Below are positions 49,766 through 61,400 of a stretch of DNA of 64,000 nt, piece by piece (the first letter of the stretch is position 1; every line of letters starts with the position of its first letter). Position numbers and translations under genes: made by a program. The stretch covers positions 6,693,244 to 6,757,243 of the forward strand of contig JAQFVV010012418.1 in the NCBI GenBank assembly GCA_028023455.1, given 5' to 3'. The notes under the pieces were generated by a model that did not search any database, had not been told where the DNA came from, and was given only the letters and a program-made list of their open reading frames with translations. This DNA comes from Epiperipatus broadwayi (lineage: Eukaryota; Onychophora; Udeonychophora; Euonychophora; Peripatidae).

Positions 49766-52700
49766 TCATCATTAGTTTATCTGAATAAATATTATTAAAT
49801 TAATCGTGCATTCTGATTATTCAGCTATAAATGCTATCGCAGACAAAGTAGTACTTAAGAGCCCAATTCATGAATCACTTGCAATCTTAAATTTAATCTG
49901 TTTATTTAACATCTGGCATATTATCTTGTAATTTTTTTTAAAGTAAACGTTACTTTTTAAAATACTTTAATATCTTGTCTAATTTTAGATCTCTATTGTA
50001 TTCTATCCTTAGTTGTAACTTCTAATATTGCTAAAACTCATAAAAACTTTTTCTGTTTCTTATTAAGATAACTAAATTAATTTCTAAAAAAATTACACTT
50101 GATATAAAGTTAAAACAATATTTTATTATTTCATTTCAGAATAAAAACATTTTTACCGATTCCTTTAAGAGAAACAATGAAGGAGAGGATATTATTCTCC
50201 AAGTTTATCAATTCCAGAATAGCCAGGATTTGAGTATTTTTCTTTCTTACTTTAGTCTCTAGTTACAAATAGTTTCATATTTATTGATAAATATTGGATG
50301 ATTTAGTTGGATTGGCTACTGGCCAAATATCTGCAAAAATAAATAAATTATAAGCACGATTAGTGCTTAAATTTAAATCATAGCTCACAGATGTGTGGTT
50401 TTTGTTTTTGGTGTAATTATTTAATATTAAATATTTTTTAATGAAATTAATAATTTTAAATTTCAAAAGCACAATGAAGTTTTTACATGGATGTTACACA
50501 CATCTTGAATAAAAATGATAGCTTATTATTATGAATTTTTAAAAATGATCAAATTAAAATAAAAATATCTATCATATTCAATAGATAAGTACTTTTTTAC
50601 ATCATAATAACTTTTATAAATTACAAAAACGGATAAAAGATGAATAACATTATTTCTAATTTACAAGAGGTATAAAATCTACATTGTTATATTAGGACTG
50701 GCAAAAATGAAAAAAAAAGGTACCTTTATTATTGTGGCATATAGATACCATTTATATAAAAATAATTATGTTTTCTATATGGAAAGTAATTATATTTAAA
50801 AAAATATTTGCAGAAATATTAAGCTATATACTTATTGTCAAAAATGAGTTTAAGAATGAACCGAAACAGATGATAAAAAGTCTATGGAAAATATATAAAA
50901 TCAATTTTATGATTCTCGAAATAATATTCATCTGTGTATGTCTCAAAATAGCATAAGCACCATAAATAAATTTAATTTCCCAATATATTCAAATAGTCTG
51001 CTACTGAGATGAATTCATACCAAGTAACTGTTGTATTAAAAAATACTAAAATTTTAATCAACAACTAGTTTCAGAAAGTTTTGTTCTTTCATTTATAGTA
51101 AATATATCATTACTTTCAAACAAAATAATATTAAATAATTCACCAGTTTAGGACTTTGATGTCCTAGCTAATTAGATATAAATAACTCACTCTCTTTAAT
51201 TCAGATAACTTAGATATTTATTTTTACAGACTTATAAAACTGACATTAGCATTTTATATTTTATCACCTTTTAGAATTATATCTCTGAAAATTCTAAAAA
51301 ATTAAAGCCTGTAGAAGTGTGAAAATGTAATGAATAAGCAAGAGTTAAAACATTTAATGATTAAACAGATGTGAGTTTGAAATCAAAAATAATTTATTAG
51401 AATATAAGTACTTTCGATACCGTATATCATAATAAAAAGTGAGGGGATTGTACAGGGCTGGAGTAAGGTGGTAAGAAAGCTAAGAGAGCCATGAGGACAC
51501 CGATACAAGAGATATGCAGGAGTGTGGAAACAGTATAGAATTAAGAATACATTTATTTTTGTTCTGTTATGAAGATTTCTGAACGCTATTTGATTCATTA
51601 TTTCTATAAAATATAAACATATTAAAATAAATAATAATCACCTTTTGAAATACAATATGTCAATTATAATTTTCTACAGTTTGTTCTTCTCTCAGAATAT
51701 TCTCAGCTATGTCTTCTTAATTGGGTTTACATGATGTGAAATTCAAATCACATTGCTATGTGATGTGAAAATGGAACAGTCCATTTTGCTATTAATATCA
51801 ATGTCATTTATGGTAGTTATAAAATAATACCATAATAATAATAAACATAATTTCAAAATTTTTTATTGGTTTATTATAAAAATACTATCTTAAATTTACC
51901 ATATACAACAAAATTCTTTAAAAAAATCCAAGATGTCTTCTCGTATTTTTACAGTGTTTGAAATTCTTGTAGCAATTTTGGTTTAGTTTAAAAACACACA
52001 TGCAAAAAAAACAAACCGGCAAAATGCTAATAAAATGCATAATATTATATATATGTGGATAGATTAGTTAAAATAAAATCACATAAAACAAAATTAATAT
52101 ACACAATAATACTTTTAATATAATAATTAAAGATGGTGGTGCGAGTATGAATGTTTATGTATCTCTAATATAATTGAATATAAAGAAATAACTGTTTTAA
52201 TACATTTGGGTAGATTTATTTTAAATCTGAAATATAATCTCAATTATTGTGAGAATGGTGAATAAAATAAAAATCATTTATCTTAATATCTGTAATATAA
52301 ATATTTATTCTAACATTGCATTTGTACATTTAATTTTATTAAAGTATAATATTTTATGTATATATGTTTTAAAATATTATCTTCATACCTATCAACTAAG
52401 ATGTTATTGAAATGGAAAATTTCAAAAGTCATCTAGCAGTACTGGTTTTAAAAAATTATTACTTTTTTATTAAATCAGTTTTAAAATTAATGGACCTATT
52501 CTTTGAAACAGTTTTATAAGAAATGGCTAAAATTAGATATTTCACTTCTCAGGAAATACTGCTTATCCCTTTAGCATCTTTAAAAATGAAAAAAAAGTGT
52601 TTACCATATTAATGGATTGATTCAAATGATAAAATTGTGCTATCATTTATTGTTCTATCTGGATTAATTCTTTTCACACTTCTGTGGTCTTACAATTACC

Positions 52701-53589
52701 TAAGATTTTCAATCATTTTTTTAAAGAAATGACATTCTTAAAGATTTTGATAACAATAATTGGAACTCTTAAATGAATTTTAGATTATAAAGGTGCTATG
52801 TATTGATACTAATAAACAACAAATATTTTAATAAATAATTCCTGCACACATAAGTTTATATAATAGAATTTATTTGAATAAAAAAATAATTCTTAAGTAT
52901 ATTTATCTATTATAAATGTTCACATATACATGAAATTCACTGGGAAAATTCTCCATCCAAACCATACTTCTATATGTGTTGAATCTTCTGCCCAATGCTT
53001 AATAAAACTGCACTCTTTTTTATGCTTTTTTTTGTAACACTTGTTCTCTTTTCTTTTAGCAGGAAATTATGTATTAATATTTGACAAATAGAAAACTTAA
53101 ATTTATTTCCATATTATATATATATAATATAACAAAAATATATTTTTTACTTATTATTTATTATGTATATAGACTATTTGTTTACATAAGGGTCTTATGT
53201 AAGTACCTATAGACACTAGGCAAGATAATGCCACATATTTAGAGGATTATACAATAATATGGTAAATCATTTGTATTTTAAGAAGTAACTAAGACTTATA
53301 TCAAGATAATACCTAGGTAAAAGATTGATTAGATTAGACTAGTATACCTAGGGATCAGATAAAATATTATTTCATTTTGTTACATATAATTATCAATATT
53401 CGTTTTCATTATGCTTGGCTTAATAACCTTTTTCAATGTCTTGTTTTGTTCTATAACATGTAGAGGTACACCTGTAGTTATTAATATAGGAGAAATAAGG
53501 ATCAAGGTACCACAATTAACATTGCTAGAAATTATTTATCTCTTGAGTATTGAGAACTTAATTTATTATTACATTTTATTTCATATAGC
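49766..53589. other. AT-rich intron, nothing recognised
   Basis: No gene or definite repeat. A less AT-rich island at about 51430-51540 (GTACAGGGCTGGAGTAAGGT) matches nothing I know. Confidence 0.5.
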
Positions 53590-54110
53590 ATTTATTTAAT
53601 AATTAACTATTAAGTAGAAAATCTGAAATTTTCAGACATCTATATGTCTTCAAATCCAGCTATCTAACTTAAATAGTCATATGGGACTGAACTAAGTTCT
53701 GATACACCATATTTTAATAGCTTTAGCAAAATAATATTAGCAAAGCCTCAAAAGCAAAACTATAATTGCAAGGAAATCAAGATGTATGATTTGATTTTCT
53801 TGCAATAATAGTTTTACTCTTGAGGCTTTGGTGATGTTATATTGCTAAAGCTATTAATACATAGTGTATCTGAGCTTAGTTCAGTCCCATATGGCTATTT
53901 AAATTAGATATCAAAATTTGAAGGCATATAGATGTTTCAAAATTTCATATTTTCTACTTAATAGTTAACTATTAGATAAATACTGAGTTTAAACTGGAAT
54001 TTTAGATCTAATGTCTGAATATCCTAATGCCTCACTGAGAAAACCAGCAGCTAAAAACTGGTTGAATAGGGATATTTGGAAAAGCTTGTTAAGAGCTATT
54101 AATGCTTATT
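53590..54110 (+). mobile_element. Family A' hammerhead repeat with 5' inversion
   Basis: 53600-53780 and 53785-53975 are inverted copies (TCAGACATCTATATG / CATATAGATGTTTC, CTGAACTAAGTTC / GAGCTTAGTTCAG). The plus part continues to TTTAGATCTAATGTCTGAAT and a degraded hammerhead: CCTCACTGAGAAAACC, then AAAAACTGGTTGAATAGGG (about 54030-54075). The piece GAACTGAGTTCAG-like and the pre-ribozyme segment are shared with families A and A'. Confidence 0.6.
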
Positions 54111-54189
54111 ATATAATATATATATTTTAAAAAACATTATTGAAGCAATTGACTAAATTGGTTTTAATTAACTGAAAATGCTCATCATC

Positions 54190-54790
54190 AAAGAGATTTA
54201 AATGATATACTTTATTAGTATTATTGTTATCATTAATAAATATTTTAATATATTCTTAAATCATATGAATAAAGACATCTGAAGATGACAAGACTTCCAA
54301 AATGTGCACTTCATGCTCAACTATACCACTATCAGTTGACTCAAGTTGAAAATTTTCACACATATCTAGATTATTTGTAAAGTATTTATTAATATCAGAT
54401 TATTATATTTTGATTCACAAATGTCAAACTTTCTGCATTCATGACATTGACACTAATTATTTCAAATAATTATAATGATTATTATAAATCATTTATTAAA
54501 CTAGAGGCTATTTCTAGCAGTATGAGTATACAAACTTTAAATGTCAAAAATTAATATATCTGACTTTTTTTTTTAATTACACTCTTAAACACATGGAATA
54601 ATTCAACTTTATCTGTCTTTTTTCATATGTAATATCTTTTATAAATATAATTAAATTAAAATCCCTTTCAATACATTCTTGAAATACTGGAAAAGGACAA
54701 ATGATACCAAGATGTGTATTTTATGCTAAATTAAAGCTCTTCATTTAGTCAAAGTCATAATCTCTCATATATGTCTCTGTATCATTTGTT
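54190..54790 (-). mobile_element. Family B hammerhead repeats, decayed tandem
   Basis: Two degraded minus-strand hammerhead regions occur about 400 bp apart: around 54300-54350 (AACTGATAGTGG...GAGCATGAAGTGCAC) and around 54695-54745 (CTAAATGAAGAGC...TTAGCATAAAATACAC). Each is followed by family B body blocks such as CACATGGAATAATTCAACTT (54590). Confidence 0.55.
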
Positions 54791-56279
54791 CAATATGTAT
54801 GGACAGAAATATAATATTTTTAAAAAAATTTAAAATAATAATGGAAATAAAAATAGAATTTTGCAGCATACCAAAATGCAGTCTTTTAAAAGACATTCAT
54901 GCATATACAAAATAATGTCCTACATGATTTCAATGATCATTATTAATATTTTTACTTTAGCAATGAGTAAAAAAAAAAATGCAGAAATTTTATTTCAAAG
55001 ATGAAGTTAAATAGATTAGCTAATATACAGAGTGCTTTATAAAGAGAACTATAGTATATTTTGAGAGATAAATTTAGAGGAGATGTAAAAATGATAAATT
55101 GCAAGGATAATGTTACAAATATAAGAACAAAGTAGTATAAGATTTTTTAAAAAAGTTTAAAATAAAATTTAGAGGTAGAGCAATAGATAATTCATCTAAT
55201 GATTACATTTGTAAAGTTACTGTTGATGCAGTATTAGAAATATTCTATTTCATGGAATAAACAAGACATCCCTAAGATAATGTTCAAGCCAAATCATTTT
55301 TAAATAAATCTGTCAACAACACTCATCTTTTGTTATATTAATGAAAATCTATTTTCTTAGACAAAAGGTAGATATTATTTACAGATTTACTCAAAAATGA
55401 TTCTTTGGGAATCTGGTTTATAAATTATCTTAAGAACATGTTCAGACTTATTTATTCCATCAAACAGACATATTCTTAATGTTATATATTTGATCAGCTG
55501 TTACATTTTTTTTTTGTCCTCATTAAAATCATTAGTACTAGAAATAATATTTAATACTTTGACTTAATTTTTAAAATTTGCATTTACAAACTATAATGAA
55601 AATAATTAACATATTGATTAAAAATCATTACGTTTGATATGAACAAACTGTTTATTGATAGCATTAATAAATATTGCCCTGCACAGTTTAACACAATAAT
55701 GGAATGGTAAAATTAAGAGTTCTTGGATGATTCTCAGATGAGAAATATAAAAATAAATTTAGTGTGATCACATAAATAGAACTGTTAGGTTCAGTCTTCA
55801 ATTTGTTTCAAGAACATTACATTACCTCATAAAAAACTAATTATATAATTATAATTAAATACCAAATGCACAACAGCTAAAAATAAATGAATAATTGAAT
55901 AGTTTATTGTTTGCAAGTTTATAAAAAGGTTGAGCAATGACATAGTGAAATAATAGAGTAATAAATCTGGATTTGAAGACCCATGAAACATGTTTCCATC
56001 TCTGTCACCCAAGTAGAATTATTTGAAATAAAAAAAAAATCCCCCTAAAAGATACACACTCTTTAGAACTTGATTGTTATTTTATTGACTCAAAAGATTA
56101 TAAGAAAAATATTTATTAAAAACAATATATTATCTGTAGTTAAATTGAAAAAAAAAAATTGAAATAACTGTCAAGTACAAATAAAATATATTTCATTCAA
56201 AAATGTGGCATCATAACCATTTTTAAATACAGTAGTGTAAAGAAATATGATAAATATTAATGTCAATTTAATGATGAAA
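54791..56279. other. AT-rich intron; one possible SINE
   Basis: At about 55930-56010 GAGCAATGACATAGTGAAATAA and CATGTTTCCATCTCTGTCACCCA have a loose tRNA-like layout (A-box and B-box-like). Confidence is low. Nothing else is recognised. Confidence 0.3.
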
Positions 56280-56690
56280 ATGCATTTCATATATAAACAT
56301 TTTTTCATATATATTACTTTTATAAATCTCCACATACACATTCTAATGCAAAAAAAATTTTATAGTTCATTTAATTTTCTAACAATTTCAACTGTCCTGC
56401 AATATTCATCAGAGCTAGAACAATTAAGCATATAATCATATAACCATTATTTTATATACATATAAAAATATATATTTTACATTATTATTCATAATCATAT
56501 TTTATTTTTAACCCTATACCTTTTACTTCCCTTTTTTCCTAATTATTATTTTCTCATTATTTTAATGAAAACTGCAGGACAGTCTAACTGTTAGAAAATT
56601 AACAGAATTATAAAAAAATGTTTGCATTAGAATGTATATGTGGAGATTTATAAAAGTAATATATATGAATATATGAAGGATTGCAAAAAA
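56280..56690 (-). mobile_element. Penelope-like element terminal fragment, fold-back
   Basis: 56290-56400 and 56575-56690 are inverted copies (CTCCACATACACATTCTAATG / CATTAGAATGTATATGTGGAG). The centre matches the terminal region of the 4815-6251 element (ATATAACCATTATTTTATAT in both, with CATCAGAG before it). On the minus strand CTCTGATGA is followed by ATTGCAGGACAGTT and GAAAT (about 56380-56415), a hammerhead-like core whose stem I and III are too degraded to define. Confidence 0.55.
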
Positions 56691-58329
56691 GGTAAAGGAT
56701 AAGATGTAAGAGTAATAAACACTTTTTCTTATGTGGTATTACAACTAGAACATCAGATGACAGTATACAGATGTTACTTAGACTAAAAGCCTTTGCATAA
56801 TCCAGAACAAGACAAAACTGCTTCAACAGGTTTTTTTATAGAGAAACAATGTAAAAAAAAGATATATCAATACCTAAATGTAAATATAAAATGACTAGGA
56901 AATAAATTTATATTTACCTTTAAAATAAATAAAACTATCAACAAAATGTTATTTATATAATTCCAATCAATACTTGTAGAATTCATATTTCATAATATCA
57001 AAAATGATCTAAGTTGGTAAATAAAGTTATTTTAAAATTTAAAATAAATTTCAATATTATCTGTGATGAAACATTTGGGAAAAATATTTATGAAAAAAAA
57101 AAAATAGTAAAAAAGGTTATATATTGTAATGTACTTATATATTTATACATAATTGCACCTATAATAATAACAAATAACATTATTTTTAGTAAAATAAGTA
57201 ATTATTTTCTAACTTTTATTTAACAAGAAGAGTAAAATAAAAGACCTGGTTGGTGAGGATTTAAGAAATTTTACACCATTGTTTTCTCTCAAATGGTGAG
57301 CTATTCATAGATCAATATTAGAATGTTATTTGGATTAACTTATCTGAGAGAATAATTTTAATTCTGATTAGAATTCTGAAAACATTTTCAAGTTTTATCT
57401 GGACTGAATTCAGTCAGGTTGCAGGGTATGGCAAGTGGATGCACTAATATTACCTTTATTAAAAATAATTGCAATAAAAAAAGACAATAATCATGAATCA
57501 AAAGTTAATAATTCATAAAAAGCTTTCTTCTCTTAAAGTATGATAAAATCAAATGTATTTTTATCAACTGGAATTAATTTTACCTAAAAAAATTATTCCA
57601 CTTTTCAAAATGTGCATCATGACATTAACATGAGGAATATATGATATATTAGTGTTAAAAGTGCTTCATTAAAATCATTATCTTATTATTTGTAAACATA
57701 GTGCATAAGACTAGTGCATTATCAGCTATCAGTACATTTTAAAGAACTGATTATTATATGCAAATGTAAAGTTTTAAAAAAGCATAAACAATAGTGATTT
57801 TATTTTTCAAAGGTTTTCTTGCTGATTAATGTGAATTCTTAATGTGAAAAAATAGATTAAACTTAAAAATTAAATAGTGATGAAATGGAGTTTAATGAAG
57901 ACAGCAAATTATAGCTTATTTTATTACCATGTTTTGATATTGGATTTTAAGCTGAAATGAAATGTTGAGCATAAATCATTCTTCTTATTCCAATTTGAAA
58001 ACAGCGTTGGTACTTGTATTTTTTCCTTTTTTTCTTCTTCTAACATAAAAATTTAAATGTTATATATATCCATAATCAGATAAAAGAGCAAACAGTAAAT
58101 AATCAAATAGTTATTAGAAGAATATTTGTAAAAAATGATCCCGTGCATTATGTATTGTTTTTCTTTTATTTTTAAAAAAAGAAAGCAAAGAGTAATATGA
58201 ATATATTATTTTTCTTTTCTACATTAGGTTACTATAGTTCGATTTTCAATTGCTAACTAGATTACATCTAGACTTTTATAACTGAATGATAGAAAAATAG
58301 AGATCATTACTGTCTATATTAATTCTTAC

Positions 58330-58413
58330 CTTGCCATCTCCAGCCATATGAGATTTAGCATCTGTAGTAAAAACAATCATCTTTCTTGAATAATTTCTCC
58401 AGCCTAATTCATC
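58330..58413 (-). CDS. Integrin beta exon: beta-I domain MIDAS-side strand
   Basis: These 84 bases, 28 codons: DELGWRNYSRKMIVFTTDAK then SHMAGDGK. It matches 'IGWR-N-x-[ST]-R-x-[LI]-[LV]-V-F-[ST]-T-D-A' of all integrin beta subunits; human beta3 has FTTDAKTHIALDGR. The Asp in TTDA corresponds to a MIDAS-contributing residue, so the metal site is kept here. Acceptor AG 58415-58414, donor GTAAGAA from 58329; phase 0 both sides. First exon visible in transcription order. Confidence 0.96.
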
Positions 58414-61400
58414 CTTTAAAAAAACCCAAAACAAAAGAATGTTTGAATTTATTAATACAACAATAATATTTTTCATGAATACAAATATACAATCAAATAT
58501 ACGGAAAGACAGCTATCTATATTTGTATACATTTATGGGAACAAATATTTTCTAAAATTTTTGAAATCTAAAGAATCTTTTTTTATAAAAAGTTTTTAGA
58601 CCAGATATTTATTAGATTTAAAGAGTTTTTGCTTTTGTATACATTTTTATGGGGATTATTTAAACAATTTAAGTATAAAAATAATTTAACTTCCTAAATT
58701 TAGTTTCTAGTGAGTAGTTAAAATCAAAATCTCATCCATTTAAATTTTAGTGAAGATTTTTTTTTTTCTTCTAAGTATAGGATGTTATCTGACTGAATAT
58801 TTATAAGGCAATATATTTTAAATAATCCCATCTTTATTGTTGTTGTAAATATTTCTTGTTATTTTTTAAGTAATGAAGCAATATAAATAGTAATAATAAA
58901 GCTTGAAAAGTGAAAAAAACAAAAAAAGACTGATAAAAAAACCTAAAAAGTTATCAGTGATATTGTTCTAATGTAAATGCATTTGGTGAGTCTTATGATT
59001 AAGAATAGTTTCTATTTTGTATAGTTTAATACAAGAATGAATTAGGAATCTTAGGAGCTAAAGTTTACTAATAAATTCCTACAAAAATATACATCTCAGT
59101 TTGATAACTTCAGTGAAATTATCAGGTTTTATCTGCCACTTTAGTACTTAAAATATATACACAAATGTTTAAAATAACCCAGAATTAATGGCAATAAGCC
59201 CAAGAAACTTGATTTGAAAAACTATACTTAAAATAATATTATCTTGAATTCTGTTACTCAATTGTAACTATACAGATTTGCAAATGACTTTAGATTTGTT
59301 GATGTGCATAGCTTAAAATCAATGGATGTTTACATATTGAAAACTGATTCTTTTGGTGGAATTTTAGTTAATATAGCTTTTTAATGTGTGAATTTATTTC
59401 TTTTTGCAATTTCTTCTTCATAGTCTGGGATTAGAGATTCTGCTCTGCATTCAGAGCTATATATTTAAAGGAGATTCTCCAGATCAGGAAATTCATAAAA
59501 TCAATTGCAGCACTAAAGGAAAGAATCAAATCTCATGAACATTGAAATGGTAGTTACATTATGACACTGATTTAGACATGTATTTTGACATCTAGTTTTG
59601 CATATTAAAAATTCTTCATGGTGATAGTACAGTAGTAGCTTCAACATTGACATGAGTCACTAGATATGGACTTAGTAGGTCACTGCCAATTATCTTTTTA
59701 ATCTGAATCTAGCATTTATATCTTTCCTCCAAGGATTAAATGGAGAGTAAATATAAAATACCTTTATATAACCTGCTATTTTTCAGCTAGCATTTCATAA
59801 ATTAATTGACTGAGCCCCCCCCCCCCCCCCCCACCACCACCACTACCACCATCATTTTATAAATAATATGCTTTTATTTATTTTTGATTTGTCTACTAAT
59901 GGACTGTTTTCAATTATTTTTTATACCTTGTATGAGAACGGTGTAGTGAAAATTGCTCTACAGAAATATTTTTCATTATTGGATAATCTCTAATCTAATG
60001 AATGACTAATAAAACTCATAAATATTAGTTTGATATTATTTAAGCTTTACATTTTTTAAATAAATTTATTTATATTATTCTAGACTTTCCTTTTTTACCA
60101 ATTTATAACACTCTACTTACAAATTTTGCTTATTTCAAATAAAATATTTTTTGCTATTGGAAATTTACCAACTTGTAGGATATTTCTGTTTTTTAATATT
60201 TTAAAATCTTTTTTTTTTTTTCTTATTTACAACCTTTTTAAATAACAGATTGTTATATCTCAACTTACCTTCAACTAATGGAATAATCCAGATTCCATCT
60301 TATCTTGATTAGAATGAGCATTCATCACCACAGATGAATAGATATATGTATAGATAACATATATCCAATAGCGAACACAGGCCAATGGATGATGATGTTT
60401 AGTCAATATAAGTGCTTTCATTATGGAAGGGGATCTGGCTATAAACAGTCAGTCCAGTTGGAAATAAAATCAGACAATAACAAATTCCTGCCAGATCTGA
60501 ATGACAATACATATTGTTCACAATATGGCTAAAACAGTGATGCAAGTTCACTTTAGAACTGGAAGTTTCTAAAACCTAAATCAGACATGAGACAAATTCT
60601 CACTAAACAACCAGAAGTGTCACCATATCTACTCACAAGGCAAACTGTCATTGTATTGCTGGAAGTGGTAGTTAAACATAGAAGAATATCTGGAGTTCCT
60701 TACATTAATAATTGCATGTCAACTAGATTATATAACTTGCCAACAGTATCAGGTGAGGGTATAACAGTTATATATATTATAAATATGTACTCATATATTT
60801 GTTTCAATTAATAAATATTTGATCCTATTTTTACGTGTCTGTGTTTATTATAATCATGCATAAACACAACAGATTCTTACTTCCTATAATTTTTCTATCA
60901 TTCTAAATATTATTTTGTTTATTATAAGAAATTATTTCTTTTTATTTACATTCAGATAGCAATTCTAGAGCCTAGCAAAATAATTGTTCATTCTTTCTTA
61001 TTTTTCTGATTTTTTTTTTTTTTAAATGTCTTACATTTAAATGAGAGTAAAGTAAATAAAATAATCTACTCAGTTATTTTACCATCTTTTCTTTGTACTC
61101 GTTATATAACTTCTACTTTACACTTTTTAAGGAATTTTATATAGAAAAATGATTATCTGCTATTAGAAAGCTTTTATTTTCTTACTTTTCAATTAAATAT
61201 GGAATACACACATATGGTATCAAGCTTTCCAAGTGCTATTTACAATTTTTTTAATATTTTTTTCATTGCCACATTGATGGAAAAAATCAATCAAAACACT
61301 ACAAGTGAATTTTTTTAATACTTTATCCATTGCTAGTATTTATCAAAAAAATTAGACCTACATCTGTAGGATAACATGGTTCAGACACAACTGTCTTATT

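Larger units (their letters stand above)
44884..58329 (-). other. Integrin beta intron, 13.4 kb
   Basis: It contains the fold-back at 47935-48650, an RTE LINE at 48800-49765, family A' repeats at 53590-54110, family B at 54190-54790 and a Penelope-type terminal fragment at 56280-56690. I recognise no gene elsewhere. 46560-47640 is strongly pyrimidine-rich on the plus strand, as the Penelope-like element is, and may be a fossil minus-strand retroelement. Confidence 0.85.

Noticed and set aside
60587-60811. 74-codon plus frame in a less AT-rich island, considered as a possible exon
   Set aside because: It has no recognisable domain, is on the opposite strand to the integrin gene, and has no matching splice partner.
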